This document shows positions 52,959 to 62,479 of a stretch of DNA of 64,000 nucleotides, in pieces. Made by a program: the position numbers and the translations under genes. This DNA comes from Hyphomonas polymorpha PS728 (GTDB taxonomy: Bacteria; Pseudomonadota; Alphaproteobacteria; Caulobacterales; Hyphomonadaceae): contig NZ_ARYM01000008.1 in assembly GCF_000685315.1 (NCBI RefSeq), forward strand, positions 62,001-126,000, read 5' to 3'. The notes under the pieces were generated by a model. The model worked only from the letters and a program-made list of their open reading frames with translations, had not been told where the DNA came from and ran no database searches. Positions within the stretch are counted from its first letter, which is position 1. Every line of letters starts with the position of its first letter.

Positions 52959-53482
52959 GCGGACTGCCTAACTGGCTTGCGCCGGCGGCGCTGGGCGTTT
53001 CCCTGCTCGTGAACCTGGCGCTGGGCGGCTATGTTGCTGGCCAGCATTTGAGGTCTGAGCCTCCAAAACTGCAGAGAGGCGAGGGCCGCCCGGTTTTCGA
53101 GCGCCCCGAAGGCATTCCTGAAATTTCCCGCGATGATCGCCGGGAAGTGCGCGCGTTGATGCGGCGCGGGTTTGAATCTTCTCAGGCCGAACTGGCTGCC
53201 CGCCGGGAGGCTGAGAAGCGCTTTGCTGAAGTTCTGGCGGCTGACCCGTTTGACCGCGCGGCGGCTGAAGTGGCCCTGCGAGAGCTGCGCGATGCGGACG
53301 TGATGCTCCGTGACCGGATTGGTCTAGAAGTGCTGGGCGGTATCAGCGAGCTCTCTCCCGAACAGCGCGCCTGGGTCGCGTGGATATTGTCCGGGCCGAA
53401 GGAAAACAATCACCGCAAACACAAGAACAAAGACAAGGACAGCCCGGCGCCTCCGCCAGAAGATGGTCCGCCGCCGCGTTAG
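52955..53482 (+). CDS. Periplasmic heavy-metal-sensor-like (CnrX/ZraP-type) protein
   Basis: This 175-residue protein has an N-terminal membrane helix (about 9-30) and a long helical periplasmic domain (about 60-150: REVRALMRRGFESSQAELAARREAE, cut here as RREVRALMRRGF), like the CnrX/ZraP/LTXXQ family that senses metals or envelope stress. The C-terminus is charged and proline-rich with a His-containing KENNHRKHK stretch. No conserved CnrX metal ligands are obvious. It is coupled to the anti-sigma gene by 4 bases, so sigma, anti-sigma and sensor form one cassette. The stop overlaps the GFA gene tail-to-tail. Confidence 0.75.
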   Translation: MSGLPNWLAPAALGVSLLVNLALGGYVAGQHLRSEPPKLQRGEGRPVFERPEGIPEISRDDRREVRALMRRGFESSQAELAARREAEKRFAEVLAADPFDRAAAEVALRELRDADVMLRDRIGLEVLGGISELSPEQRAWVAWILSGPKENNHRKHKNKDKDSPAPPPEDGPPPR

Positions 53483-53913
53483 TCTTTTGATTTGTGGGCT
53501 AGCCGCGCAGCGTTGGCTTCCCAGTTCTGCCCGTCGAACGGAACGACCGTTACTTTCAAGTCCATCCAATCGTCCAGCGCCCGCCAGGTGATGGCGAAGC
53601 CATCGGGGTTGGAGCGCGGAATGTAGAAACTCTTGATGCCGCAGGTCTTGCAGAAAAGATGTTTCGCCGTGCCGGTATTGAAGGTGTACTGGCTGAGATT
53701 ATCCTTTCCCTGAAGAAGTTGAAAACGGCTTCCGGGCACGATGACATGGATGTTCCCGCTCATCGCACACATGGTGCAGTTGCAGTCTTCCACCTCGAAA
53801 GCGTCGGGAAGCTCAACTTCAAACCGTACAGCGCGGCAGTGACAGCCGCCGCTGTACCATTTGCGATTGTCTTCCGTCAGCCGGCCCAGACCGGCGGCTT
53901 CTTGTGTGCCCAT
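53479..53913 (-). CDS. GFA-family zinc protein
   Basis: This 144-residue protein belongs to the glutathione-dependent formaldehyde-activating (GFA/Mss4-like) fold. Two zinc-site Cys pairs are seen, GGCHCRAV (about 23-30) and NCTMC (about 45-49), and a third, FCKTCG, near 87-92. The literal formaldehyde role is doubtful for most members. ATG at 53913 overlaps the amidase 3' end by 37 bases, so the amidase and GFA genes are probably one transcript. An upstream in-frame start would run far into the amidase. Confidence 0.8.
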   Translation of the reverse strand: MGTQEAAGLGRLTEDNRKWYSGGCHCRAVRFEVELPDAFEVEDCNCTMCAMSGNIHVIVPGSRFQLLQGKDNLSQYTFNTGTAKHLFCKTCGIKSFYIPRSNPDGFAITWRALDDWMDLKVTVVPFDGQNWEANAARLAHKSKD

Positions 53914-55325
53914 GGTGCGGCGCGCTCCAACTGTCCTGCCAGCGACAGCAGCAGATCTTCGCGGCCATAGCGCGCGCCGAACATCATGCCAATAGGCAGG
54001 CCCGCCGGCGCTGTGGCGGTCGGCTTCGTCCAGTGCAACGGCACCGACATGGCCGGGCAGCCGGTCTGGTTGAACAATGCGCAATGGGGCGCAAAGCCGG
54101 CCACCGCCGCGCCCATAGCACCGGGGTCTGCGGTCAGCGCCATCGTGCCCAGCAGGTCTGGTGCGCGGTGAAGGGTGGGGGAAAGCGTCAGATCAAATTG
54201 CCCTGCATCAAGGAAGTGCTCATAGATGATGGCCGCCGTGATGAAGGCGTTATTTGCCTTGGCAAGCTCCATCATCGGCACTGTCCGCCCGAGGCGGACC
54301 ATCGACGCCGTGATTGGCTCCAGTTCATCATCCGCCACGGGAGATCCCCGCGCGATGCCTCGCTCCTCCACCAACGCGGCGATATTCGCCGAGATCGTGA
54401 ACAGCCCGGCCTTCGCCAGCGCTTCGCCATCGATCATGGGGGCGGCCTCGACTACAATATGGCCAAGGCTTTCGAGCAGCTTGACCGTGTTGGCGAGGCC
54501 TTCAGCCGCGTCGGCGTCCGGTTTCGTGCCGTTCGGCGCTACCGGCCAGAAGGCGATGCGCAAGGGGCGGGGATCGCGCTCAAGTTCGGACAGATAAGAA
54601 AGGGCAGGGGCAGGCGCGCCGTAGCGGCTGCCGGTTTCGGGGCCGTGGGTCAGGTCAAGCAGCGCGGCGGTATCCCTCACTGTGCGGCTGACGACGCCGA
54701 CCGTGGAAAGGCCATTCCAGCCTTCGGTCTTGGCAGGCCCCATCGGCATCCGTCCGCGAGACGCCTTCAGGCCGAAGACCCCGCAACAGGCTGCCGGGAT
54801 ACGGATTGATCCGCCGCCATCGCTGGCATGGGCAACCGGCAATACTCCCGCCGCGACCGCCGCCGCTGCGCCGCCGGAGGAACCGCCTGTCGTGCGCGTC
54901 GTGTCCCAGGGATTCCGGGATTGTCCGTAGAGGGTCGATTCTGTGGTGAGCGTCAGTCCGAATTCCGGCGTGGTGGTCGCGCCGAAGAAGACAAGGCCCG
55001 CCTTGCGGAAACGCTCCACCAGTGTGGAATCCCGGCTGGCAACATTCCCCTTGAAGGCGCGGCTGCCGGACGTGACTGGCGCGCCTTTCACCTCCACGCC
55101 CAGATCCTTCACCACAAAGGGCACGCCCGCATAGGGCCCTTCAATGCCGCCCGCCTTGAGTTGCTCCCGGGCAAGGTCGGGATAAAGCGCGGCGAAGCAG
55201 TTGATCTGGCTCTGGACAGATTCGGCGCGAGCGACTGCGGTTTCCAAAAGATCTTCAGGTGATACTTGCCGTGTCCTGACGAGCTCGGCCAGCCCGAGGC
55301 CATCATGTTCCGAATATGCCTTCAT
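53877..55325 (-). CDS. Amidase-signature family hydrolase
   Basis: This 482-residue enzyme hydrolyses amides with the Ser-cisSer-Lys triad: K73 (VVKDLG), S149 in the GGSSGG signature and S173 (GGGSIRIP), with the 24-residue spacing of the family. A cysteine-rich ACCGVFGLKAS follows. No GatB or GatC lies nearby and GatA-type features are absent, so it is not the tRNA amidotransferase subunit. Substrate is unknown; aryl or fatty amides are likely by family. Confidence 0.9.
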   Translation of the reverse strand: MKAYSEHDGLGLAELVRTRQVSPEDLLETAVARAESVQSQINCFAALYPDLAREQLKAGGIEGPYAGVPFVVKDLGVEVKGAPVTSGSRAFKGNVASRDSTLVERFRKAGLVFFGATTTPEFGLTLTTESTLYGQSRNPWDTTRTTGGSSGGAAAAVAAGVLPVAHASDGGGSIRIPAACCGVFGLKASRGRMPMGPAKTEGWNGLSTVGVVSRTVRDTAALLDLTHGPETGSRYGAPAPALSYLSELERDPRPLRIAFWPVAPNGTKPDADAAEGLANTVKLLESLGHIVVEAAPMIDGEALAKAGLFTISANIAALVEERGIARGSPVADDELEPITASMVRLGRTVPMMELAKANNAFITAAIIYEHFLDAGQFDLTLSPTLHRAPDLLGTMALTADPGAMGAAVAGFAPHCALFNQTGCPAMSVPLHWTKPTATAPAGLPIGMMFGARYGREDLLLSLAGQLERAAPWAHKKPPVWAG

Positions 55326-55565
55326 GCCCTCTATCTCCCTGATTTATTTGTAATGATTGTGATGTCAGCGCCAATCTACGGGATTGTTGGGTTCCTGCAA
55401 ACGGAACGGGGCTGGCAAGCGGAAAAAAAGAATGGTATCGCACTGCAGCATCAGCCGAAGGGCGGCGAAAGCCGCAGCGGTGCTGAACAAGGAACGGATC
55501 GACTGAACAGGCGCCGTGCGCCGTAGTTTCCAAACCACTCCCTCAACATGCTCAAAGGTTTCATC

Positions 55566-56939
55566 ATGCGCGTTACGCGAATGATCGGGGCCACCCGCAA
55601 GTTTCTTGCGGTTGCCTCTCTGCACGTCCATCGCTTTATGCGCCGGATCCACCCGGCCAAGCTGATCTTTGCCGGCTATGCGTTCTACATGGCGCTTGGC
55701 TGGGCTATTCTGTGTTTGCCCGTTTCTCAGTCAGTGCCCGTCGTGCCGCTGGACAATCTCTTCACGGCTGTCTCTGCCGTATCCACCACAGGGCTTGTGA
55801 CCGTCGATCCGGGTACCTCCTATACGTTCCTGGGTGAACTGGTGATCCTGCTGCTGATCCAGGCAGGTGGTATCGGATATATGACGCTCGGCTCGTTCGT
55901 CATGATGGCAACAGCGCAGCACCTGTCGCCTCTGCGTGAACGCCTCGCCCGCACTGCCTTCACATTGCCTGAGGACGTCAGTGTCGGGAGCTTCATCCGG
56001 ACGGTCGTGATCTACACGCTGGTTATCGAGTTGGTAGGGGCTTGTCTGCTCTACCTCCAGTTTGCAGCAAGCGGCGTCGATAACGCTGTATGGAGTTCCA
56101 TCTTCCACTCCGTTTCCGCCTTCTGCACCGCAGGCTTCAGCCTCAATCCCAACAGCCTGGAAAATTTCCGGGGCGACGTAGGGGTCAATGCAACCATTTC
56201 GGCGCTGTCGATACTTGGCGCCATGGGCTTCCTCATCGCCTGGGATGTCTGGCGGGGGCTGACGCGCCGCAGCTTCGCGCTTAGCTTTACCAGCAAGGTG
56301 ATCCTGAAGCTGACGGGGGCCTTTCTGCTTGTCGGTGCAGCCGTTATCTTCGTGTCGGAGCCAGGAATCGCAGCGCTCCCATCTGGTGAACGGCTGCTCG
56401 CTTCCTTCTTTCAGACCATGACGACTACAACAACGGTCGGCTTCAACACCCATCCGATCAGTACACTGACGCCCGCTGTAATCGTGCTGCTCTTTTTCCT
56501 CATGGCCATTGGCGCCTCGCCTTCAGGCACAGGGGGCGGTCTCAAGACCACGACTTTCGCGGCAATGATCGGGCTTGTGCGCTCGACAGTGCGCCGGCGC
56601 CCGGAGATTACCTTTTTCAATCGCGTGATTGCGCCTGCGCGGCTGCAACTGGCAATGGCGTCGTCAGCCTACTTTGTGATGCTGATGACGCCTGCCTTCT
56701 TCCTTCTCTGTCTCACAGAGCCCGGCAAGGATTTCGAGGCTTTGCTGTTTGAGGCGATCTCCGCCATCGGCACGGTTGGCCTGTCTATGGGCATCACCGG
56801 CTCGCTGAGCGATTTTGGAAAGCTCACCGTTATTCTTCTGATGTTTGCAGGCCGCGTTGGAATTCTCACCTTCGGCATCGCGCTTGCTTCGAAGGATGAA
56901 GAGGCCGGGAAGCGGGAGCAGGAGGATCTCCTTGTCTGA
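55566..56939 (+). CDS. TrkH/KtrB-type potassium transporter subunit
   Basis: This 457-residue membrane protein has four M1-P-M2 repeats with filter loops STTGLVT (about 78-84), CTAGFS, TVGFNTH and TVGLSMG. It forms a K+ (or Na+/K+) channel dimer. The length is nearer KtrB than TrkH. ATG at 55566 has AAAGG 7 bases upstream; a start 18 bases earlier is possible. No KtrA/TrkA regulator gene is adjacent, which is unusual and means the partner lies elsewhere. Confidence 0.9.
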   Translation: MRVTRMIGATRKFLAVASLHVHRFMRRIHPAKLIFAGYAFYMALGWAILCLPVSQSVPVVPLDNLFTAVSAVSTTGLVTVDPGTSYTFLGELVILLLIQAGGIGYMTLGSFVMMATAQHLSPLRERLARTAFTLPEDVSVGSFIRTVVIYTLVIELVGACLLYLQFAASGVDNAVWSSIFHSVSAFCTAGFSLNPNSLENFRGDVGVNATISALSILGAMGFLIAWDVWRGLTRRSFALSFTSKVILKLTGAFLLVGAAVIFVSEPGIAALPSGERLLASFFQTMTTTTTVGFNTHPISTLTPAVIVLLFFLMAIGASPSGTGGGLKTTTFAAMIGLVRSTVRRRPEITFFNRVIAPARLQLAMASSAYFVMLMTPAFFLLCLTEPGKDFEALLFEAISAIGTVGLSMGITGSLSDFGKLTVILLMFAGRVGILTFGIALASKDEEAGKREQEDLLV

Positions 56940-56945
56940 TCCTGC

Positions 56946-57350
56946 CTAGTCATCTTCCTCGAGCTTGGCGTCCATCTCCTCGTCTGACCAGCCGAAATGA
57001 TGGCCAAGCTCATGAATGAAAACATGGCTCACAAGCTCTTCGACCGTCACGTCTCCCCGGGCTGCCCATTCAAACAGGATGGGCAGTCGGTAGAGATAGA
57101 TAAGCGGTCTGTATTCGGAGGGGTTTGTGACGCTTTCAATGGTGAGCGGAATACCCACATAGAGACCGGTCAGCTCCAGCGCGTCTTCGATGCCCATCTC
57201 GTCAAGCGTTTCATTTTCGGCATAATCCATGACGATGATGCGCACATCGCCGGCAGCCTTGCGCATGAAATCGGGCAGGTCAGCGAAGCTTTTTTCCGCC
57301 GTCAGATACATTTCGTCGAGGGTGGGCGCGATGGCCGTCAGCGCGCTCAT
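56946..57350 (-). CDS. Zincin-like metallopeptidase (DUF1025/MMP-like)
   Basis: This 134-residue protein has the zinc motif [11 protein letters not shown], that is HExxHxxGxxD, near its C-terminus (about 114-124) and matches the minimal metallopeptidase family PF06262. It is cytoplasmic. The ATG overlaps the ybjQ stop by 4 bases. Its substrate is unknown. Confidence 0.85.
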   Translation of the reverse strand: MSALTAIAPTLDEMYLTAEKSFADLPDFMRKAAGDVRIIVMDYAENETLDEMGIEDALELTGLYVGIPLTIESVTNPSEYRPLIYLYRLPILFEWAARGDVTVEELVSHVFIHELGHHFGWSDEEMDAKLEEDD

Positions 57351-57667
57351 GCGAGCGTTACGGCCGTGCCGGAGACGGCCACCATCATCATCGAGCCGCC
57401 CTGGCCGATGACGCTGTAATCGAACTTGACCCCGACGATGGCGTCCGCGCCGAGGCGGGTTGCTTCTTCGATCATCTCCGCCAGCGCGCCGTCCCGCGTC
57501 TCGCGCAGGGTGCTCTCATAGGCGTTTGACCGCCCGCCCACGAGGTTGGTAAAGCCCGCCAGAATATCCTTGCCGAGATGCGCGCCAATCACGACCTCCC
57601 CGCACACGACGCCTCTGTATTCCCGGATATCCCGGCCCTGAACCGTGTGGGTGGTGGTGAGGATCAT
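57347..57667 (-). CDS. YbjQ/DUF74-family protein
   Basis: This 106-residue protein matches the YbjQ (DUF74) family: an N-terminal strand region, the [16 protein letters not shown] stretch (about 39-54), and [13 protein letters not shown] near 75-87. These proteins form pentamers and some bind metal; function is unclear. GGAGAG precedes the ATG. It is 20 bases after mutB and probably at the end of the mutAB operon with the metallopeptidase. Confidence 0.85.
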   Translation of the reverse strand: MILTTTHTVQGRDIREYRGVVCGEVVIGAHLGKDILAGFTNLVGGRSNAYESTLRETRDGALAEMIEEATRLGADAIVGVKFDYSVIGQGGSMMMVAVSGTAVTLA

Positions 57668-57687
57668 GGTTGTCTCTCCGTTGAAGA

Positions 57688-59850
57688 CTACTCCGCCGCC
57701 GTCCGCGCGGGATCATCTTCTCCCAGCAGAAGCTCCAGCATCCGGATGGCGCTGTCGGCGATCACTGTGCCCGGAGGAAAGATCGCTGCGGCGCCTGCGG
57801 TGCGCAGGGCATCGAAATCCTGGGGCGGGATAACGCCGCCGACGATGATCTGCGCGTTGGCCGCGCCTTCATTGCCAAGGGCGCGTTTCAGCTCCGGCAC
57901 CAGCGTCAGATGGCCCGCTGCCAGCGATGAGGCGGCGACAATGTCCACACCCGCCTTGCGCGCGTCGCGCGCGGCTTCTTCCGGCGTCTGGAAGAGGGGA
58001 CCAATCTCGACTTCCCAGCCAAGGTCCATCAGCGCAGAGGCGACGACCTTCTGTCCACGGTCATGTCCGTCCTGACCCATCTTGGCGATGTAGATCTTCG
58101 GCTTGCGGCCGGTTTTTTTGATAAACGCCTGCGCCAGGCTTTCCGCTTCGTTGGCCTTGTCCGTGCCCTTCACGCCGCTGCCATAGACGCCCTTGATGGA
58201 GCGGATGACGGCCTGATGGCGGCCCTGGCTGCGCTCGACCGCTTCGGAAATCTCGCCCACGGTGGCCTTGGCGCGGGCTGCGTCCACGGCCAATGCGAGG
58301 AGGTTGCCCTTCGTGCCGGCGGCGGCTTCGGCAATGGCGTCCAGCTTGGCGGTGACTTCGGCTTCGTTGCGCTCGGCCTTCAGGCGCGCCAGTTTTTCCA
58401 GCTGCATCCGGCGCACAGCGGCGTTGTCCACCTTCAGTACCGGGACGTCTTCTTCTTCGTCCAGCAGGAACTTGTTGACGCCCACGACAGTCTGCGTGCC
58501 GCTGTCGATGCGCGCCTGGGTGTTGGCGGCGGCTTCTTCAATGCGCAGTTTCGGCAGGCCTTCTTCGATGGCTTTCGCCATGCCGCCCATCGCTTCGACT
58601 TCCTCGATATGCTTCAGCGCCTTGGCCGCAAGATCATGCGTCAGCCGCTCGACGTAATAGCTGCCGCCGAACAGGTCGATGGACTGGCAGGCGCCCGCTT
58701 CCTGCTGCAGCAGGATCTGCGTGTTGCGCGCGATGCGGGCGGAGAAGTCTGTCGGCAGGGCCAGGGCTTCGTCGAAGCTGTTGGTGTGCAGGCTCTGCGT
58801 CTGCCCACCAGCGGCGGCGATGGCCTCCAGGCAGGTGCGGATGACGTTGTTGTAAACGTCCTGCGCCGTCAGGCTCCAGCCGGAGGTCTGCGAGTGCGTC
58901 CGCAGGCTGAGGGATTTGTCAGACTTCGGATTGAAGTTCTCCTTCACGAGCTTTGCCCAGATGAGGCGCGCGGCCCGCATCTTGGCAACTTCCATGAAGG
59001 TGTTCATGCCGATTGCCCAGAAGAAGGACAGGCGCGGCGCAAAGGCGTCCACATCCAGCCCGGCGGCGACGCCTGCGCGGATATATTCGATGCCATCGGC
59101 CAGCGTATAGGCCAGCTCAAGGTCTGCCGTCGCGCCCGCTTCCTGCATGTGATAGCCGGAAATCGAGATCGAGTTGAACTTCGGCATCTTCTCCGAGGTG
59201 AAGGCGAAAATGTCCGAAATGATCCGCATCGAGGGCTTGGGCGGATAGATATAGGTATTCCGCACCATGAACTCTTTCAGAATATCATTCTGAATGGTCC
59301 CGGCGAGTTTTTCCGGCGGCACGCCCTGTTCCTCGGCAGCGACAATGTATAGCGCCAGGATCGGCAGAACCGCGCCGTTCATCGTCATGGAGACCGACAT
59401 CTGATCCAGCGGAATGCCGGAGAACAATGTGCGCATGTCGAGGATGGAGTCGATCGCCACGCCCGCCATGCCCACATCGCCCGTTACGCGCGGGTGGTCA
59501 GAATCATAGCCCCGGTGGGTGGCCAGATCGAATGCCACAGAAAGGCCCTTCTGGCCGGCGGCCAGGTTGCGGCGATAGAAGGCGTTGGAATCTTCGGCCG
59601 TGGAAAAGCCCGCATACTGACGGATTGTCCAGGGCTGATTGGTATACATCGTGGGGTAGGGGCCCCGGCCAAAGGGCGTGAGGCCCGGATAATCATCCAG
59701 GTAATCCAGCCCAGCGCGATCTGCTGCGGTGTAGGCGGATTGAACCGCAATGCCTTCAGGCGTCTCCCAGGCTTCGCCGAGTTTCGGCTTTTCAGCTTTT
59801 GCGCCGGGCGTGCCGAGGTCAAGTTTGGTGAAATCGGGGAACTTGGTCAT
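57688..59850 (-). CDS. mutB: Methylmalonyl-CoA mutase, large catalytic subunit
   Basis: MutB isomerises methylmalonyl-CoA to succinyl-CoA with adenosylcobalamin. The 720 residues contain the TIM-barrel substrate domain (about 30-560; [27 protein letters not shown]) and the C-terminal B12 domain with DGHDRGQ (the axial His is H596) and the GGVIPPQD loop. The ATG overlaps the mutA stop (ATGA). It completes propionate, valine, isoleucine and odd-chain fatty acid breakdown. A propionyl-CoA carboxylase or epimerase is not seen in the window. Confidence 0.96.
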   Translation of the reverse strand: MTKFPDFTKLDLGTPGAKAEKPKLGEAWETPEGIAVQSAYTAADRAGLDYLDDYPGLTPFGRGPYPTMYTNQPWTIRQYAGFSTAEDSNAFYRRNLAAGQKGLSVAFDLATHRGYDSDHPRVTGDVGMAGVAIDSILDMRTLFSGIPLDQMSVSMTMNGAVLPILALYIVAAEEQGVPPEKLAGTIQNDILKEFMVRNTYIYPPKPSMRIISDIFAFTSEKMPKFNSISISGYHMQEAGATADLELAYTLADGIEYIRAGVAAGLDVDAFAPRLSFFWAIGMNTFMEVAKMRAARLIWAKLVKENFNPKSDKSLSLRTHSQTSGWSLTAQDVYNNVIRTCLEAIAAAGGQTQSLHTNSFDEALALPTDFSARIARNTQILLQQEAGACQSIDLFGGSYYVERLTHDLAAKALKHIEEVEAMGGMAKAIEEGLPKLRIEEAAANTQARIDSGTQTVVGVNKFLLDEEEDVPVLKVDNAAVRRMQLEKLARLKAERNEAEVTAKLDAIAEAAAGTKGNLLALAVDAARAKATVGEISEAVERSQGRHQAVIRSIKGVYGSGVKGTDKANEAESLAQAFIKKTGRKPKIYIAKMGQDGHDRGQKVVASALMDLGWEVEIGPLFQTPEEAARDARKAGVDIVAASSLAAGHLTLVPELKRALGNEGAANAQIIVGGVIPPQDFDALRTAGAAAIFPPGTVIADSAIRMLELLLGEDDPARTAAE

Positions 59851-61766
59851 TTGGACACTCCCAGCTCGGCATGAGCAACCTGGAGCGCGTGGAGCACGTC
59901 ACAGCCTGCGAAAATGTTAAGGTCGATGCCGGGCGCTTCGGCTTTTCCAGCGAGCCAGACGCTTTGCGCGCCGGCTTTCTTCAGAGCATCTGCAGCTTCC
60001 GCTGCGCCGGTTTCATACGCCTTGTCCGTGCCGCAGATCACCGCGAGGCGGCAGCCCGAAGCCTTGAACGCGGCCGCGAGTTCGGCGGCGTCACGGGGCG
60101 GCACAACGGCCTCCTTCGGCGCGATGCCGCCAGCGGCCAGCATGTTGCGCGCAAAGTCCGCGCGCGGCGTAAATTCGGCCAGCGCGCCGAGCGTCGCGAT
60201 GAACACTTCCGGCCGCTTGGGCGCGCCGGCTGCCGCGTCACGCAGAGCCTCGAAGGCGGCCGCCAGACGGATAGGCGCAAGCGCTTCGGCGGTGGCGTCC
60301 GTCCCGCTGGCCAGCGGCCCTTTGACGAGCGCCTTCAGGCCCGTATCGGATACGCCATCCCGCGCACGGGGCATATCCACATCGGCAACCGGCGCCGCGA
60401 TCTCGTCCAGCAGCGGATACTCCGAAACGCCCGTCAGCGGTATCTTGCGGCGGGCAATATCCTTGGCGCGGGCGTCGCGCACCGCTTTCACGCGGGCCTG
60501 AAAGGCGCCGGAAACGAGTGAGGCGCCATAGCCGCCTTCGCTTTCGATTTTCTGGAACTCTGCCCAGGCTGCTTCGGCGAGGTCATCGGCCAGCGTCTCG
60601 GTGAACCAGGCCCCGCCGGTCGGGTCTGCCACGCGGCCAAGCTGGCTTTCTTCCATGGCGATGATCTGGGTGTTGCGTGCAATTCGGCGGCCGAGTTCTT
60701 CCGGCCGGCCAAGGGCTTCGTTGAATGCGCGCGAGGTCACAATGTCCGCGCCGCCCGCCGCGCCTGCGAACACGGCGGAGGTAACGCGCAGCATGTTCGT
60801 CCACGGATCATACTTTGTCAGCATCCGCGCAGAGGTCACGCCCTGCAGGCGCATCGGCGCCGGCGCAAGGCCAAGCGCGTCCAGGCAGCGCGCCCAGAGG
60901 CGGCGCGCCGCGCGCAGCTTGGCGATGCCGATACCATAGTTGGCATCCAGCGCGACGGCGAAGCTCATACGGCTGGTCAGCGCGGCGATGTCTGCCTTCC
61001 CATCCAGGCGGCGCAGCGTGTCGATGGCCGAAGCGATCAGCGCGCCCAGTTCCTGCGCTTCTGAGCCGCCCGCTTCATGCACGCTGGTCGCGTCAATGCG
61101 GACAAGGCCCGCTTTGGGGAATTTCTGGCCGAGCGGCCCGATCACGGACGTCAGCCGTTCAAACGCCGCGTCGAGGCCGCCGGAGAGCTTGCCGGACCGG
61201 GCCAGTGCGCCGAGCGGGTCCATGTTGAAATCGATAGCGAGGTCTGCCGCGTTTTCCTGTTTCTCCGCCCAGAGGGCGAGCAGGGCAGAGGCCGTCACGC
61301 CCGAGGCGTTGAGATGGCTGAGCGCCACCCCGGCATAGTCCGCGCGCACGCCGCTGAGCGCCGTCTCAAAGTCTTCCAGCGTGGTGATCTGAACGCCCTG
61401 CTGGCCGGTGCAGTCCAGCGCGATCTCAACCGAGGAAACGCCGCGCTCCAGGTCGCGCAGGATCTCGGCATTGGTTTCCTCTGCCGAGGGGTGGGTGAAC
61501 AATTGGCGGATGTCCCAGGGGCGCCACTTGTCGGGCGCCGCTGTCGGGCCGCGCAGGTAGGGCGCCTCGCCAGGAACGCCCAGCGGGTCGGTCGCGGCAG
61601 CAAAGTCGCTTTCGCGATAGAGCGCCTTGATGCCGATACCATCGGCGGTCTTGCGGGTGAGCGTGTCGACGCCCTTGCCCTTGAGCGCCTTTTCAACTGC
61701 GCTCAGCCATTCGGCTTCGGTGGCTGCGGGAAATGCGGAACTGAAGGGGAGGATGTCATCGGCCAT
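59847..61766 (-). CDS. mutA: Methylmalonyl-CoA mutase, small subunit
   Basis: MutA is the non-catalytic partner of MutB. The 639 residues show the same barrel arrangement with the family [10 protein letters not shown] stretch near 81-90. The C-terminal part has the fold but no intact DxHxxG motif, so it does not bind B12, as expected for this subunit. The region upstream of the ATG carries a double TTGC/GCAA palindrome at 61852-61869, a likely regulator site. The ribosome site (accggcagc) is poor. Confidence 0.93.
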   Translation of the reverse strand: MADDILPFSSAFPAATEAEWLSAVEKALKGKGVDTLTRKTADGIGIKALYRESDFAAATDPLGVPGEAPYLRGPTAAPDKWRPWDIRQLFTHPSAEETNAEILRDLERGVSSVEIALDCTGQQGVQITTLEDFETALSGVRADYAGVALSHLNASGVTASALLALWAEKQENAADLAIDFNMDPLGALARSGKLSGGLDAAFERLTSVIGPLGQKFPKAGLVRIDATSVHEAGGSEAQELGALIASAIDTLRRLDGKADIAALTSRMSFAVALDANYGIGIAKLRAARRLWARCLDALGLAPAPMRLQGVTSARMLTKYDPWTNMLRVTSAVFAGAAGGADIVTSRAFNEALGRPEELGRRIARNTQIIAMEESQLGRVADPTGGAWFTETLADDLAEAAWAEFQKIESEGGYGASLVSGAFQARVKAVRDARAKDIARRKIPLTGVSEYPLLDEIAAPVADVDMPRARDGVSDTGLKALVKGPLASGTDATAEALAPIRLAAAFEALRDAAAGAPKRPEVFIATLGALAEFTPRADFARNMLAAGGIAPKEAVVPPRDAAELAAAFKASGCRLAVICGTDKAYETGAAEAADALKKAGAQSVWLAGKAEAPGIDLNIFAGCDVLHALQVAHAELGVSK

Positions 61767-61851
61767 GCTGCCGGTTTAGGGCAATCCGGGCCGGCTTGTG
61801 AACTGCTTCCTTAAGGGTATGTGACCTTCATTCCTGCATGGGCCTTCTGCA

Positions 61852-61869
61852 TTGCAGCAAGTTGCGCAA
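61852..61869. promoter_or_regulatory. Double TTGC/GCAA palindrome upstream of mutA
   Basis: TTGCAGCAA and TTGCGCAA are two adjacent palindromes separated by one G, 86-103 bases upstream of the mutA ATG. Short-chain acyl-CoA regulators of the PccR/RamB/MccR family bind TTGCAAA-type palindromes and control propionyl-CoA and related genes in alphaproteobacteria and actinobacteria. The site and target fit, but the regulator gene is not in the window. Confidence 0.45.
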
Positions 61870-61961
61870 AGGCCGCGGCGCGCCAGCCCGAATTCCACAG
61901 GCCGTCCCCCCCATCTTTGCCGATTGTAATATTTTGAGGCTTGACCCTCCGGGCTCAAAAT

Positions 61962-61980
61962 GCAAATGAGAATTAGTCGC
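61962..61980 (+). promoter_or_regulatory. Fur-like box upstream of small ORF
   Basis: GCAAATGAGAATTAGTCGC agrees with the 19-bp Fur consensus at 12 of 19 positions, with the better half TGAGAAT intact. It lies 18 bases upstream of the small ORF ATG at 61999. The match is partial, so the assignment is tentative. Confidence 0.4.
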
Positions 61981-61998
61981 AAGACGGAGACCGAGACC

Positions 61999-62220
61999 AT
62001 GCTCAAGGCGTCGCCATTCTACCGCTCCTCCAGCGTTTCCTCCCATGCCGAGGTGCAACCGGCACAGCTTTGCGGCCAACCCGCAAATGATCATGGTCCC
62101 GGTCTCTTTCTCGACGCCCTGATCGCCGATGGCGATCCGGATGACCTGATTTCCCTCCTGCACCGGCAGGCGGCCTGGCGGGGCCTCCTGTCGCACGGCC
62201 ACCCACCCTCTCACGGGTAG
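61999..62220 (+). CDS. Small hypothetical protein, possible iron-regulated
   Basis: This 73-residue ORF has good codon bias (about 70% G or C in third positions by eye) and GGAG 9 bases before the ATG. The N-terminal half is Ser-rich; the second half reads GLFLDALIADGDPDDLISLL and then His-rich (HGHPPSHG). No signal peptide or domain is recognised. The ORF can be extended upstream to 61960, but that would start inside the Fur-like box. A strong terminator lies 160 bases after its stop. It could be noncoding leader rather than a gene. Confidence 0.45.
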   Translation: MLKASPFYRSSSVSSHAEVQPAQLCGQPANDHGPGLFLDALIADGDPDDLISLLHRQAAWRGLLSHGHPPSHG

Positions 62221-62379
62221 CCAAACTTCCGCGTAGTTCTGCTGGTGGATGTCTGCTTTCGTCGCTGACAGCTCATCCACACCCTTCCGGTGCGTGGGAA
62301 GGGGCAGGCTCCGGTGCGGGCAGGGAAGCTCAGGTTTGCGCCAACTCTGTATCTGTAGAGCTGCTGAGCTCCGCCTTGA

Positions 62380-62416
62380 CCACTCCTGACCCGAAAGGGC
62401 CGGGGGTGGCTTTTTG
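62380..62416 (+). terminator. Strong rho-independent terminator, GAAA loop
   Basis: CCACTCCTGACCC and GGGCCGGGGGTGG pair over 13 positions with two G-T wobbles and one A-C mismatch around a GAAA tetraloop; CTTTTT follows. Any + transcript starting upstream, from the small ORF or an RNA, should end here, well before the nitronate monooxygenase gene. Confidence 0.7.
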
Positions 62417-62479
62417 CCAGGTGCCAGCAATCCAGACGCGCTGCGAATCGCTAGCGCCCTGAACGTGCGTTAAGCTGAG

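Larger units (their letters stand above)
61767..61998. other. Divergent intergenic region upstream of mutA and small ORF
   Basis: This 232-base stretch holds no gene I can support. It carries the TTGCAGCAA-G-TTGCGCAA element (61852-61869), a TTTTGAG/CTCAAAA inverted repeat (61933-61960) and the Fur-like box (61962-61980). No cobalamin riboswitch is recognisable. Confidence 0.7.

Noticed and set aside
61767..62000. Cobalamin riboswitch upstream of mutAB
   Set aside because: I looked for a B12-box-like element on the minus strand and found none; the TTGC/GCAA element suggests protein control instead.
61828..62430. 200-residue minus-strand frame in the gap upstream of mutA
   Set aside because: No ribosome site or domain, atypical composition, and it runs across the Fur-like box and the plus-strand terminator.
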